Below are positions 36,850 to 47,103 of a stretch of 64,000 nucleotides of DNA, one piece after another (the first letter of the stretch is position 1; every line of letters starts with the position of its first letter). Made by a program: the position numbers and the translations under genes. The DNA is from Nodularia spumigena CCY9414 (GTDB lineage Bacteria > Cyanobacteriota > Cyanobacteriia > Cyanobacteriales > Nostocaceae): contig NZ_CP007203.1 in NCBI RefSeq assembly GCF_000340565.2, positions 1,355,048-1,419,047 of the forward strand. The letters run 5' to 3'. The notes under the pieces are model-generated. The model saw only the letters and a program-made list of their open reading frames with translations. It made no database searches and was not told the DNA's origin.

Positions 36850-37526
36850 AAACTAATAGACGTGCAAAATATAATCTTGAATGTAAGCTGATTCTTTAGA
36901 AGGGACAAGAAATACAAACAACTGCACTTGATTTTTTTGACTGACATCAATAATGCGTGATAAAGCTGCTTCAACTTTCCCCACAGCTTCAGTCGAATAT
37001 AACTAGTTTGCTGTGGTTGAGAAATTTGTCCACCTGACTTTTCCACCACCAAAGGTGTGGGAGTCGTAAAATCGGCAAGAGTGCGCCGCCAAAAATCTTC
37101 AGCCTGAGTAAAATCTTGCTGATTCAACCAATTAATATAATCACGGTAAGGGCGAGATGGAGGTAAATATAATTCTTGATTGTGGGTGATGGACTCGTAA
37201 ACAGCAAAGATTTCTTTAAATATAATCGGCCAACTCCAACCATCCAGCAATATATGATGAAAGCTCCAGACAAAATTATCAGTTTCATCCGCTAACCGAA
37301 ATAAAACGCAGCGCATTAACGGCGATTTGTCAAGAGCAAAATTAGTTTCTTTATCTGTTGTTAAATAAGCAGCAATTTTGGCTTGTTGTTCTGTGGGGGC
37401 TAGTAAACGTAGGACATTAATTCTGTATGATCGGCAATTTGCTGTAAAATTAAAATTCTCCAGACAAAGCGATCGCAATGAAGCCGTGAAAATCCAGGGA
37501 CGTTGGAGTGAGTGAATAGTAGTCAC
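36850..37526 (-). pseudogene. NRPS condensation-domain fragment
   Basis: The minus frame carries the middle of a condensation domain: NFALDKSPLMRCVLFRL, then SFHHILLDGWSWP with the HHxxxDG active-site motif, and PYRDYINWLNQQD, EDFWRRTLADF. The beginning does not resemble the family and the end changes frame (KKIKCSCLYFLSLLKNQ), then runs into a repeat. Only about 170 of the usual 450 residues are left, with no adenylation or carrier domain. It is a remnant of a peptide-synthetase gene, close to the PKS cluster but not usable. Confidence 0.75.
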
Positions 37527-37530
37527 TCAT

Positions 37531-38577
37531 TTACACAGGTTGCAAAGCCCCAGAACTTCTCAGTTGTGCTAAAGTGGCATTGCCAGTACAAAATAAAGCA
37601 GTTTCCAATTCCGCAATCAACACCTGTGCTAATTGATCTACTGCGGCTTCTGATTGCACAGCTGCTGCTAAAAAAGGTCGAGCTAAACCGGCTAAATCTG
37701 CACCTAAAGCGATCGCTTTAGCCACATCCAAGCCATTGAGTAAACCCCCAGAAGCAATTAAAGGAAACGTCGGTGCGATCGCCCGGATAGAATTAAGACA
37801 ATCGGCAGTTGGTAAACCCCAATCACCAAAAGTTTGCCCCAAACGGCGCTGCTGATCATCTTCGGCGCGTTGGCTTTCCACCTTAGCCCATGAAGTACCA
37901 CCAGCCCCCGCCACATCTATGGCTGCAACCCCCGCATCCATTAACTTTTGTGCCATTGGTGCAGAAATACCATTTCCCACTTCTTTCACCACGATAGGAA
38001 CCGGTAGTTGCTCACAAAGTTGGGCAATTTTCGCCAACAGCCCCGCAAAATTAGTATCTCCCCGTGATTGCACACACTCTTGCAACGGGTTGAGATGCAA
38101 AATCAGCGCATCCGCTTGCAAAGAATTGACAAGGTGTAAGCAATCATTCAACCCACAACCATAATTGAGTTGTACAGCGCCCAAATTCGCTAACAACAGA
38201 ATATCAGGAGCAAAGGAACGCACAGCAAAAGTAGAAGCTAAATGCGGCTGTTCAATCACAATTCGTTGTGAACCCACCCCCATCGCTAATCGGTAGCGTT
38301 GGGCGATAGTCGCTAAACGAGTGTTAACTAACTTCGCTAATTCCGTTCCCCCTGTCATCGAAGAAATCAGCACAGGAGCGCCGACAGTTTTCCCCAAAAA
38401 ACTTGTTTGCAGATTGATATCACTGCGATTAATTTCCGGGAGACAATTATGAGTAAAGCGATAGCGCTCAAATCCGCTCGTAACTTGCTGACAAGAAACA
38501 TCTTCCTCTAAACAAACACGTAAGTGTTCCGCTTTGCGCGCTTCTATGTCAGTAACCGATGATACAGAAATAGTCAT
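37531..38577 (-). CDS. fni: Type 2 isopentenyl-diphosphate delta-isomerase
   Basis: About 348 residues, FMN-dependent IDI-2: [77 protein letters not shown]. It interconverts IPP and DMAPP for carotenoids, the chlorophyll phytyl chain and other isoprenoids. The start is ATG at 38577, which overlaps the stop of the upstream fragment as ATGA, so the two genes were cotranscribed. The coding sequence itself looks intact. Confidence 0.92.
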   Translation of the reverse strand: MTISVSSVTDIEARKAEHLRVCLEEDVSCQQVTSGFERYRFTHNCLPEINRSDINLQTSFLGKTVGAPVLISSMTGGTELAKLVNTRLATIAQRYRLAMGVGSQRIVIEQPHLASTFAVRSFAPDILLLANLGAVQLNYGCGLNDCLHLVNSLQADALILHLNPLQECVQSRGDTNFAGLLAKIAQLCEQLPVPIVVKEVGNGISAPMAQKLMDAGVAAIDVAGAGGTSWAKVESQRAEDDQQRRLGQTFGDWGLPTADCLNSIRAIAPTFPLIASGGLLNGLDVAKAIALGADLAGLARPFLAAAVQSEAAVDQLAQVLIAELETALFCTGNATLAQLRSSGALQPV

Positions 38578-39056
38578 AATGGCTTCCTTTGGCAACTGGT
38601 AATTGGTAGCTTCAGGCGAATAGCCTCTTGAAACTTAGCAACATCAAACTCAGCAATACTGAAGACTCCGGTTTGATCAAATAGCCGGGATGAAACGCTA
38701 TCTTGACAAATGTAATTAACGCGAATGTCCTCATGTAAAGATTCCCACAGCAATTGGATATTAGCTATCCGTGCCGCCTCAATGGCTGGAGTATTCATGT
38801 CCTCTGGGTTGAAAGCATGACCGTAACTGCGAATATAAAAACGACACTCTCTAGGGCCGGCGGGAACTAAAGAAAAAGCTTGGACGTGTTCTGGAAATAC
38901 ACTCAAAGAAAAAGGCATGGGAATTTCTTCGTGTGCCGACATCGAACAGAAAGTTTCCGGGAGAGCATCATTTTCCGCAGCAAAATCTGGTAATTCCTGT
39001 TCCGGTTCCCAAGAATGACGAGCGATCGCTACTATTATACTAGTAATGATGTTTTT
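38574..39056 (-). pseudogene. Ring-hydroxylating dioxygenase alpha-subunit, C-terminal fragment
   Basis: Open frame from 39056 with no good start until the ATG at 38942. The sequence resembles the end of Rieske-type oxygenase large subunits: [74 protein letters not shown] (parts cited). The Rieske Cys/His cluster domain and the iron ligands are missing. About 155 of ~400 residues remain. The overlap with fni shows it was in one operon with it. A short protein starting at 38942 could still be translated. Confidence 0.6.
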
Positions 39057-39574
39057 TCAACAATTCTTAATATAACACATTTGGCAACATTCGACACACA
39101 TATACAGTAAAGCAGAAAGTTTTACTTTGAAGAGCGATACGGCTTTAGCCGTTAGCTTCGCTATGGCAATTCCTTCTCAGCCCAATCCGATAAGTATTTT
39201 TCTGCCTTCCTGCCTTCATCAAGTATCAATACTGGACTTTAGATTAGAAAATGCGATCGCCATAGGTTCAAATTGAACCCAGATTAAAGGAGTACGAAAA
39301 TTATCCTTACCCCATACAGCTTTTTTACTCTAATGTCAGTAAATCGCAAAGTTTTTTTGGTTCTTCGGTTAAGGAACGGATTGAACTCGATAAACCTCCC
39401 CCTCGACCTAACTGAACGCCGATTAGACATCAGGTGAAAATTCAATATGCTTTTTCTAAAACCTTCGTAGAGACCTTCTCTAAAACATCTCCCTTGCTTA
39501 TTTATCAGCGTTATCTGTGCCTGGAGTGGTTAGTTTATTCGCTGAATTTATTTCTGATAAATCCTTAAATTAAC
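39057..39574. other. Intergenic region with short repeats
   Basis: About 520 bases after the PKS cluster. A 'gctttagccgttagcttcgc' repeat lies near 39143-39165, and one HIP1-like site near 39253. Otherwise AT-rich, without a supported ORF or a clear terminator for the PKS operon. Confidence 0.4.
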
Positions 39575-41512
39575 TCAACATTTTTCTACCTTAGCCTTCA
39601 GAGAAGCAAAATGCTTACCACCTAACTCGATTTGCCCCTCTGCACATCCAGTTTTCAATCTTTCCACAAGGTACTCCAAATCATCTGCGATAAAATTTGT
39701 CCCATGATCTGGCTCTACTAGGCTGACCAAAGACATATTTGTTTTCCCTTGATTTGCTAAACTAGAAATACCCAAAAAATTGAAGATTCCCGATTCATAA
39801 GTACCACAAGGTACAGAAGGGTTATCTACTCCCACACAGTATTCATGCGGTTTAAACCAATCAAATGCCGGATAGCCGTGAAAATGCACAATTGGCGCAC
39901 CATCTTTAATTAAATTTGGTGCATATAAAGCCGCAGACAGACTAATCGCCAGCATCACGTAAATATCATAAGAAGGTTTGATATCTACCTGATTTGTCTG
40001 AATGCCTTCAGGTAATTCCAGATATAATTTTTCTTTCAAACCAATTCTAATCACATCACTGGCAATATTCAAATTGGTTTTATTTGAGCCTGAACGAGCG
40101 CTAACCAGCCAAATATCAGGAATTTGCTGAAATACATCTTCTCCTTGTATTTTGGTTTTGAGATAACGTCTACCTTTTTCATTTTGACGAAGTTCATTGC
40201 TACTAAATCCCTCCACAGGTGATAAACTTTCCCATTCAGTTATCTTTATTTCCCTAGCACCAAAATATTGCGGAGGTTCAGCATAAGCTACAAAACCATA
40301 AGAAACACCTGTTCTTCCGTTCACTATAACATTGACAATATCTCTGTGAGACTTCCTTTTAATTACTTCATTGAGTTTAAAACCAGGAGGAAACAGACCT
40401 GTTAATGCTAATTCTTGACCCAACTTTACTAAGTTTTTAGCATAGCTAGATTTTTCTGGTTGATACTCCCCAATTTGAAATCTGTTTAATAACAGTGGGG
40501 AAATGGGGACAAACACTTTGGGAATTAGTGACTTTAACACAAACTCTTCTATTTCTTGTTTTGGGAAAACAGAGTCGGAAAGATTCATATTTAAAATAGA
40601 AATTTTATCAATAGCAACTCCAATGACAATTTCCGAAAAAGTCCTAACTAGAGTGTTTAAACCAATATTAATTTTTTCTTGATATGGTATTGACTGGTTA
40701 ATGAAATCATGATCGATTTTGCTTAAAACTATTACCTGAGTATTAGTAGGGTCCTCAACATATTTGGCCGCATGGTCTTCAGCCCAACTACTAAACTTGG
40801 CAATATTTACTACCGAAACTTCTCGTTTTTTTAATATCCAATCGCAATAAAATTTGTACCAAGTTTCGGCGGCTAAAATCCCCACTTTTCTCATAAAAGA
40901 TGGAGGGTTTTCTACATCAATAACAGCATGAATTTCGGCTATAATACCCCTAATCTTCAAGCTTTTTTTTCTGTTAATTATCGGGAATACTATATCGTAG
41001 TTAAACTCTGTGGTTGCTTGCTCCCAAGGCACAATTTTGACACCATATTCTCTGAAATGATTTTCTAATTCTTGGCGGAATTGCAAAATTTCTGAATTTT
41101 TATAGTTCTTAGGCAAAGGTTTGAATGTAACCTTTAACTGTTGAGCCATCTTTTTAGGGTCAATAATGGGTGGCTTATATTCCACAGTATTTTTCCCCAC
41201 AAATCCCCCGATTAAACGTCCAATAGTTTGCAAGTTTAGCCCCTGCATCAAAGGCATAACTTCCGCATTTGTAGTGGTATCCCGCTCACGGATAAAAGCC
41301 AGAATCTCTGTTTTGTAAGCTATGAGGTTTGCCTGGATTTCTGGTGTGATTATACCCTTGGGACAACGAATCTTAAGTTTGTCATTATCAACCCAAAGAT
41401 AAACACCTTTTTGAGTAAGGTTTGTTACAATTTCTGATGCATTCATAGTTTCAAAATTTCCCAATTTTTGCAAAATAGTAGCAATTGTTGTAGGGTGTCC
41501 ACTGTTTCCCAT
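39575..41512 (-). CDS. Unknown protein with N-terminal TubC-type docking domain
   Basis: 645 residues. The start, MNASEIVTNLTQKGVYLW and the following VDNDKLKIRCPKG with ITPEIQANLIAYKTEILAFI, is a TubC-N docking domain, the module that links subunits of NRPS/PKS lines. It suggests that the true start may be ATG 41446; the longer start at 41512 has AAGGG in front. The remaining ~560 residues match no family I know. Visible segments include VNVIVNGRTGVSYGFVAYAEPP, WLVSARSGSN and a Cys/His-rich end (IVHFHGYPAFDW, EYCVGVDN, VPCGTYESG, EPDHGTNFI). No ATP-, NAD- or thioesterase motif is evident. Last gene of the PKS operon; possibly a tailoring or release enzyme. Confidence 0.6.
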   Translation of the reverse strand: MGNSGHPTTIATILQKLGNFETMNASEIVTNLTQKGVYLWVDNDKLKIRCPKGIITPEIQANLIAYKTEILAFIRERDTTTNAEVMPLMQGLNLQTIGRLIGGFVGKNTVEYKPPIIDPKKMAQQLKVTFKPLPKNYKNSEILQFRQELENHFREYGVKIVPWEQATTEFNYDIVFPIINRKKSLKIRGIIAEIHAVIDVENPPSFMRKVGILAAETWYKFYCDWILKKREVSVVNIAKFSSWAEDHAAKYVEDPTNTQVIVLSKIDHDFINQSIPYQEKINIGLNTLVRTFSEIVIGVAIDKISILNMNLSDSVFPKQEIEEFVLKSLIPKVFVPISPLLLNRFQIGEYQPEKSSYAKNLVKLGQELALTGLFPPGFKLNEVIKRKSHRDIVNVIVNGRTGVSYGFVAYAEPPQYFGAREIKITEWESLSPVEGFSSNELRQNEKGRRYLKTKIQGEDVFQQIPDIWLVSARSGSNKTNLNIASDVIRIGLKEKLYLELPEGIQTNQVDIKPSYDIYVMLAISLSAALYAPNLIKDGAPIVHFHGYPAFDWFKPHEYCVGVDNPSVPCGTYESGIFNFLGISSLANQGKTNMSLVSLVEPDHGTNFIADDLEYLVERLKTGCAEGQIELGGKHFASLKAKVEKC

Positions 41513-41588
41513 TCGTTCAAACCCTTATTTATACGTTGTGGACAGTTCCTACCTGATGATTATTGAGAATGGTGTAAGATATCAGTAA

Positions 41589-41894
41589 TTAAATCTGAAA
41601 TATCTCTGACTCGGAACCTTCCAAGTCTTCGATTAAACGTTTAGACAGTGATGCAATAGTGGGGTAATGCCACAGCAACATAGGAGACAGACTAAACCCC
41701 AAAAAATTCTCTGCTTTATTTGCCAGCATCATCGCCTGGGCTGAATCCAGCCCGTAGCTATCTAAAGGTTCTTTAACATCTATTTCATCGGGTTGAACAC
41801 TCAACTGTTCAGCAATTTGAGAAACTAGCCAAGCTTCAATTTCTTCTACACTATAAGATTTAATAGCATTTGGATTATGAGTAGATTGGTTCAT
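41589..41894 (-). CDS. Free-standing acyl carrier protein
   Basis: 101 residues. The carrier motif is [12 protein letters not shown], with Ser51 as the 4'-phosphopantetheine site. The preceding [12 protein letters not shown] is normal for PKS-type carriers. It should carry the acyl chain to or from the acyltransferase or the TubC-domain protein on either side. It is transcribed between them (232 bases after the former, 76 before the latter). Confidence 0.85.
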   Translation of the reverse strand: MNQSTHNPNAIKSYSVEEIEAWLVSQIAEQLSVQPDEIDVKEPLDSYGLDSAQAMMLANKAENFLGFSLSPMLLWHYPTIASLSKRLIEDLEGSESEIFQI

Positions 41895-42126
41895 TGTTTT
41901 ACCTTTAAAGTAACAGTATCTGGATAGGAATACCGGTGAAAATAAAATACAGATCCTGCTCTTATTTCGTTAGCAGAAATCACTTATTTATCTCAGCAAT
42001 CAATTGTTAATTTTTGTTCAATTTTGAACTGACAAACATGAAAAATATAAAGCATACAATTGTTCACTCTTTCTGTTAGCAATCATTTTTTTATCTATAA
42101 GCAGTTATAAACGAGCTAAATCCCGA

Positions 42127-43515
42127 TTAAATTTGAGTTGAAGATGGCTGAACCTTGAAGTTGCAGATATGAGAAATATAGGAAATTAATTGATTGACAA
42201 TACCCTCCATCGTATTGCGACTGATTGAAGGCTCGGAAAACACAAAATTCAACAGCATTTTCCCTTGAAAAGTTGAAACATGGGTAATAAACATACCTGC
42301 ATATAAAGCATGAGAACCCAAAAAACTGATTTCTTCTAGTTCAAATTCACCATAAACTTTGGGGATATTAACTCTCCCCGCATTAGATACAGATACCGTC
42401 GCTGCTACTTGCTTAGGGTAGGTTAAAGAAAAATCTATCAAATGCTTGGCAACTAAAATCATCTTAAAGATATCACCGCGCTTTGTACTAGCTTCAAACT
42501 TTTGTTTCACCTCCCGCGCTAATTCCCAGAAGGATGTATTGCTTTTTATGGTATAAAATCCCATAATAGATGAAGCTAATACAGCCATATGATCATCACT
42601 AATTTCGGGCTGTATATGTCTCCGCAAATCAAGATAAGTTAGGCAGTTTAATTTGATGGCTTTTCTCTTGTTTTTAGTGATATTCCTGGCAATTATCAAC
42701 ATTATTGCCGCAGAGAAAGCACTGTTTACAGTTGTATTTTCTTGCCGACAAGTATTAACTAACTGTTGGGTTAACTCTGGGTCAAGTTGCCTGTGAATAA
42801 TATTACAACGACGTTGGGCAATGGGGACATACTTTTCAAAACCTAATGTTTGTGGTCGATGCCAAATTTTTTGTAACCCCATCTGCAACAAAAACAGTGT
42901 GCTGCTTATTTGTCCTCTAAACTTCTTTGTCCATCTAGGTAATAGTTCTTCTACAGGTGGTAGTGGGAGTAAAGTAGTAACTGGGTTAATTAGGTTTCCA
43001 GAAAAAATTTGCTGACAATAAGTCAAGATTTCTGAATGCAGCCGAATAGATGATAAACCATCCCCAACGGCATGATGTCCTGTTGTAATGAGGTAATTTT
43101 CATGGCTGTGACTCTGGATATGAACAAGTACGGCTCGCATCAGACATTTGCTACTATCAATTGCCTGGTTCATCTCTGCTTCAACAACTTGTTGCCACTG
43201 TTCATGAGCAAATTTCTCCACAACACGCACAGGAATCTTTGTTGTTCCTTCAGTTTGAAAGCAGAGTCTGTTTGTAGAAGAAATAATCCGAGAATTAAGT
43301 CGAGGGTGGCGACGCTGTATTATATCTAAAGCCTGTCTGAGAATTTCAGCACTGAGAGGCCCTTTGATGCGACTAATAGTGACTATGTTCCAGGTTTTAG
43401 CACGGCTATTTAAGTTTTCCATAGCCTGCTCAAGGCATCCCAGATTTCTGGCATTTTCGACTGATTCTTGAACACTCTGTTGAGTGAGACTTGGTAAAAT
43501 ATTCGATGTTTTCAT
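42127..43515 (-). CDS. Condensation-fold acyltransferase (PapA5/WES-like)
   Basis: About 462 residues with a single condensation-type fold: HPRLNSRI, the active-site HHAVGDG (H147-H148, D152 in this numbering), and late-domain segments NAGRVNIPKVYGEF and LNFVFSEPSISRNTM. There is no adenylation or carrier domain, so it is a stand-alone acyltransferase like PapA5, which moves an acyl chain from a carrier protein to an alcohol or amine. In this cluster it probably esterifies or releases the PKS product. The frame extends to TTG at 43533; the ATG at 43515 is preferred. Confidence 0.8.
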   Translation of the reverse strand: MKTSNILPSLTQQSVQESVENARNLGCLEQAMENLNSRAKTWNIVTISRIKGPLSAEILRQALDIIQRRHPRLNSRIISSTNRLCFQTEGTTKIPVRVVEKFAHEQWQQVVEAEMNQAIDSSKCLMRAVLVHIQSHSHENYLITTGHHAVGDGLSSIRLHSEILTYCQQIFSGNLINPVTTLLPLPPVEELLPRWTKKFRGQISSTLFLLQMGLQKIWHRPQTLGFEKYVPIAQRRCNIIHRQLDPELTQQLVNTCRQENTTVNSAFSAAIMLIIARNITKNKRKAIKLNCLTYLDLRRHIQPEISDDHMAVLASSIMGFYTIKSNTSFWELAREVKQKFEASTKRGDIFKMILVAKHLIDFSLTYPKQVAATVSVSNAGRVNIPKVYGEFELEEISFLGSHALYAGMFITHVSTFQGKMLLNFVFSEPSISRNTMEGIVNQLISYISHICNFKVQPSSTQI

Positions 43516-43601
43516 AGTTTTATGCGTTCCCAATTGGTAATACTTTTAAAAAAGTACAAGGTCAGGGAGATGAGAATAAAGTGTTAGCTTTCGCTACTGC
43601 T

Positions 43602-43889
43602 TTATTCAGCTACTCGAATACGAATATCACCCTGCACTACGCATTGACAAGCTAGACGAAGATTGGGATTGTCTGGAACCAAAATATCAAGTAAAATTCG
43701 TTCTTCGTCTTTAATGGGAGAAAGATTATCCATCCCGCTCATAACTTCTATCAGGCAGGTTCCACAGGCAACACTGCGGCAACCAAATAAGATTGAAGCC
43801 GGATGCTCATCACAAATCTTCGTTAAGGGTTGGCTTGCTTCGACTTGAACTGTTTTTTGGTCATCTTCAAAATGAATAGATGCTATCAT
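43602..43889 (-). CDS. Plant-type 2Fe-2S ferredoxin
   Basis: 95 residues with the cluster ligands C37, C42, C45 (FGCRSVACGTCLIEV) and C81 or C83 in LACQCVV. It begins MIASIHFEDDQ and follows a strong GAGGAG ribosome-binding site. It differs from photosynthetic ferredoxins at the loop and C-terminus and is wedged between the diiron enzyme and the acyltransferase. Most likely it supplies electrons to the AurF-like enzyme. Confidence 0.9.
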   Translation of the reverse strand: MIASIHFEDDQKTVQVEASQPLTKICDEHPASILFGCRSVACGTCLIEVMSGMDNLSPIKDEERILLDILVPDNPNLRLACQCVVQGDIRIRVAE

Positions 43890-43938
43890 TTCTCAACTCC
43901 TCGGAATCATTAAATTGGGTTAACAGATGCAACAACTT

Positions 43939-45237
43939 TTAAGCAACTTCAATAAGTCTTTGAATTTCTTTAGCTTCTAAAGCATCCTGGTAACGGTCAT
44001 AGCGATTACCTAGAAGCTCTTGATTTAATTCAAGTTCCAGTGCTTGAACCAGACGGGCTATCTGCTGCGCTCTGTAACGCCAACTCTTTTGTTCTAAAGA
44101 ACCAATGATCTTTCGCCAACTCAAGCTCATATCTCTCCAAGAATGAATGAGTTTATTTATATCTACCTGCTTATGAATGAATTCAGGATGATGTAAAGAC
44201 ATACGGAGTGAATTAAGCCCCAATCTAGTGTCAGTTAATATGACTCCTTGCTTATTGAGGTCTAACTTCTCCAGGTAAGTTGTAAAAGAAGCATTAATGT
44301 AGTCTTCGACAATTTTTTGCATCGCATACCGAATGAAATTTTGAGCCTCTGGAGGAGCTTTTTGATATAGTTCAAACCCTAAATCAAAAGATGTTGTGTA
44401 ATGGCGGGCTTCATCTGTTATGTGAGCATGATTTAATTCAAAAGCTAATGGATCATATGCAAAATTTTCTGGGTCGTCGAATAAATAGCTTTCGGCTTGT
44501 TTTAACTCGACATTAGCCATATATCGGTACAGTAACCATAAACTACCTAATCCATTGTCTTGAACTATTTCATCGGGTAGCATCCTCACAGCGTCCCCAA
44601 CGATAAACCGTAAAGTTCGATATAGCCAATTCTTATTTTGTAACTCCATCTGCTCTACTAGCTTATTCAGAAAACTTTTACCTTTCATTAGATAAGATAA
44701 AGTTTCGCTCAGGTCTACATCAAAACTAAAACTAGTATCTAAGTTTTCCCAATCAGATTGAGGTATAGGGCGGAAACTACCATAAAAAAAGCCCGGCTCA
44801 TCAAACGAGTCTTGAATTCCGATTTCTCGACAAACCATACTATGTATAGTTCGGAAAGACCAAATATGATCCAATTCTTCATTTGTTTCCTGATGAAGAA
44901 TCATATATTCGTCTGAGTATGGGGCAAAAAGTTTTTCGGACACACTCATATTAGATGGAATAGCTTGAGATTCGCTATTGGCAACATACTTATAGAAGTT
45001 GGCAAGGAATGCTGCGGATAAAATTGACTTTTGACTGGTATTTAGAGAACGTAAATACTCACAAAATGGCATAGGTAAAGGAATCATTCCTGGATTACAG
45101 TAAAGTTTTCCTTCTTTAATTCCCTGCTTATTCAGCGCTATAGCGACAGGTTTTAACTCTAAGGATTGAGTATGTGCCTGCTCAAAAAGCCTATTTTGAA
45201 TTCTGGTAATTCGGTCATTAATTTTGACAATATTCAT
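43939..45237 (-). CDS. AurF/CylC-like ferritin-type diiron oxygenase or halogenase
   Basis: 432 residues, mostly helical. Two metal-binding motifs lie on separate helices: HQETNEELDH (E121xxH124, with E117 nearby) and NHAHITDEARH (E276xxH279, with H272). This pairing is characteristic of AurF-type N-oxygenases and the related CylC-type dimetal halogenases of cyanobacterial lipid clusters. The adjoining ferredoxin is a plausible reductant. The reaction on the PKS chain could be hydroxylation, desaturation, N-oxidation or halogenation; the sequence alone does not decide. It starts 14 bases after the PfaD-like gene, with AAAGGAG in front. Confidence 0.72.
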   Translation of the reverse strand: MNIVKINDRITRIQNRLFEQAHTQSLELKPVAIALNKQGIKEGKLYCNPGMIPLPMPFCEYLRSLNTSQKSILSAAFLANFYKYVANSESQAIPSNMSVSEKLFAPYSDEYMILHQETNEELDHIWSFRTIHSMVCREIGIQDSFDEPGFFYGSFRPIPQSDWENLDTSFSFDVDLSETLSYLMKGKSFLNKLVEQMELQNKNWLYRTLRFIVGDAVRMLPDEIVQDNGLGSLWLLYRYMANVELKQAESYLFDDPENFAYDPLAFELNHAHITDEARHYTTSFDLGFELYQKAPPEAQNFIRYAMQKIVEDYINASFTTYLEKLDLNKQGVILTDTRLGLNSLRMSLHHPEFIHKQVDINKLIHSWRDMSLSWRKIIGSLEQKSWRYRAQQIARLVQALELELNQELLGNRYDRYQDALEAKEIQRLIEVA

Positions 45238-45251
45238 GTAATTTTACTCCT

Positions 45252-46916
45252 TTAGTTAAAATGAACTGGGTGATATGTACTGTAGTAAGTTGGCATTTCT
45301 AATCCCTGAATTTTTAAAACTTGCATCCGGTATAAAAATACCACGCCAGTCATAATTTGGTTAGCAACATCAAGGACTCGGCGATTATTTAAATCTGCCA
45401 AGTAAGAACCTTTTATCCAGTTATTGAAGCTTCCCATAGCAGGGCCACACCAGATTTGATAATCAATTTCCCGACCTTTTTCACCAGAGTTAGACCAACG
45501 AGAAGATAATCCCAGATACCAGCGAAAAATCAGAGCCATTTTCAGCTTGGGGTTGTTGGCTGCTTTGTGCAATTTATCAGGATTACGCTGAGATAAGTAA
45601 TTAACTGTTTCCTGCCAAATCACATCTAGATTAGTTTTAAAAACTTGTTTTTCTAGTTTTTCTCTTTCGGCAAAAGGTATATCTTCAATTGAATCATAAT
45701 TTTTGTATAAGTCAAACAATTTTTGCGCTCGTAGAGGAAAGAGAGTTCCTCTTTTGAGAACTTGCAGTTTTACTCCCATTTCAAACATATCTGCGGCTGG
45801 AGCCATCATCACGTCAGCCATCTCTGCCTGAGCTAGTAATTGTTTGGTATATTGAGAAGTTCCAGCTTCAATACAGGATTGGTTAATGGAACCAGTAACA
45901 ACATAAGCAGCGCCCATCATAAAGGCAGCTAAGGCTGATTGTGGAGTGGCAATTCCTCCGGCTACTCCAATTCTGACTGGTCTTTCATAACCATATTGGC
46001 CTTGAATTTGATCTCTTAATTCCAGAATGGATGGTAATAGACAAACCAAAGGACGATTATCTGTGTGACCACCAGAATCTGCTTCTACGGTAATATCATC
46101 AGCCATGGGAATTTTTGCAGCTAGAGTTGCCTGTAATTCACTGATGAGACCTTGCTGTACTAAGTTTTTGAGAATTTTGAAAGGAGCAGGTTGTAAAAAT
46201 TTTGTGGCAACCTCTCGGCGAGAAATTTTGGCAATGACTTTATTTTTGATTTCGATTTGATTGGCGGCATTCAAACCTAGTCCCGCAACCCGGTAGTAGA
46301 CAATGTTCTCGGTCAAATCTAAGAAGGCAGATGCTTCTATTGTTCTGACTTGATATTTCAGATATAAATCAATGACACCGCGTTCAACAACAGGGTCACT
46401 AGGACTGTGGAGTAAGTTAAAAGCGTAAGGGCCTTGGGGTAGGGCTTGCTGAATACGGTTGATGGCTGCTTCAACACGGTCAAGAGATAAACCTCCAGCA
46501 CCAAATGAACTTAAAATTTTCTCTTTGCCAAGAGCAATTACTAATTCTTCTGAGGCAATACCATGAGCCATTGCACCAGCAGTATAGGCATATTTTACAT
46601 TGTGGAAATCTAGAAAATTTGGATCGCCTAACTGTTGAATCTGCATAGCTGGAACAGACATTAACAGTTCTGCTTGCCCTATTTTCCCATTATGGGAATG
46701 AAGCGATTCTCCTTCGTTACTGACACCAATTTTATCTTCAACTCTAATAATATAACAAGGTTTATCTAAGTTAAGTAGTTTAGCTTTTATGCCATTTCCA
46801 TCAAAAGATATGGTATTTAAAGAACCTTGCCAATATTGATTGTTGCTGACAAAGAGATTGGAAAGTTTTAACAGTGAATTGCCGCGCTTATGGTCGCGAA
46901 TATTATTATTAATCAT
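45252..46916 (-). CDS. PfaD-like FMN-dependent enoyl reductase
   Basis: 554 residues of the PfaD family (TIM-barrel 2-nitropropane-dioxygenase-like): SFGAGGLSLDRVEAAIN, NLLHSPSDPVVERG, VEADSGGHTDNRPL, RIGVAGGIATPQSALAAFMMGA, QMEMADVMMAPAADMFEMGVKLQ in similar form. It reduces the enoyl intermediate of PUFA-type synthases in trans, using FMN. It is the stand-alone partner of the two large PKS proteins upstream, completing the PfaA-PfaC-PfaD-like set. Confidence 0.88.
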   Translation of the reverse strand: MINNNIRDHKRGNSLLKLSNLFVSNNQYWQGSLNTISFDGNGIKAKLLNLDKPCYIIRVEDKIGVSNEGESLHSHNGKIGQAELLMSVPAMQIQQLGDPNFLDFHNVKYAYTAGAMAHGIASEELVIALGKEKILSSFGAGGLSLDRVEAAINRIQQALPQGPYAFNLLHSPSDPVVERGVIDLYLKYQVRTIEASAFLDLTENIVYYRVAGLGLNAANQIEIKNKVIAKISRREVATKFLQPAPFKILKNLVQQGLISELQATLAAKIPMADDITVEADSGGHTDNRPLVCLLPSILELRDQIQGQYGYERPVRIGVAGGIATPQSALAAFMMGAAYVVTGSINQSCIEAGTSQYTKQLLAQAEMADVMMAPAADMFEMGVKLQVLKRGTLFPLRAQKLFDLYKNYDSIEDIPFAEREKLEKQVFKTNLDVIWQETVNYLSQRNPDKLHKAANNPKLKMALIFRWYLGLSSRWSNSGEKGREIDYQIWCGPAMGSFNNWIKGSYLADLNNRRVLDVANQIMTGVVFLYRMQVLKIQGLEMPTYYSTYHPVHFN

Positions 46917-47103
46917 CGATTTTTTGTTTTTGAATTTTTAGTTTTTCGGTGTTTAGTCCCAGGGGATTTATAGTTATCAAGTAAAAGGTTGCCTAGTTTT
47001 TGAACCCGTTCGCCGTTAGACATTTCCACAGGCTAGCGACGTAAATATCCGAGGAGGGTTGCCAAATTGATTCGTTCTAATTTGATGGAATGCTTTGCTA
47101 AAT

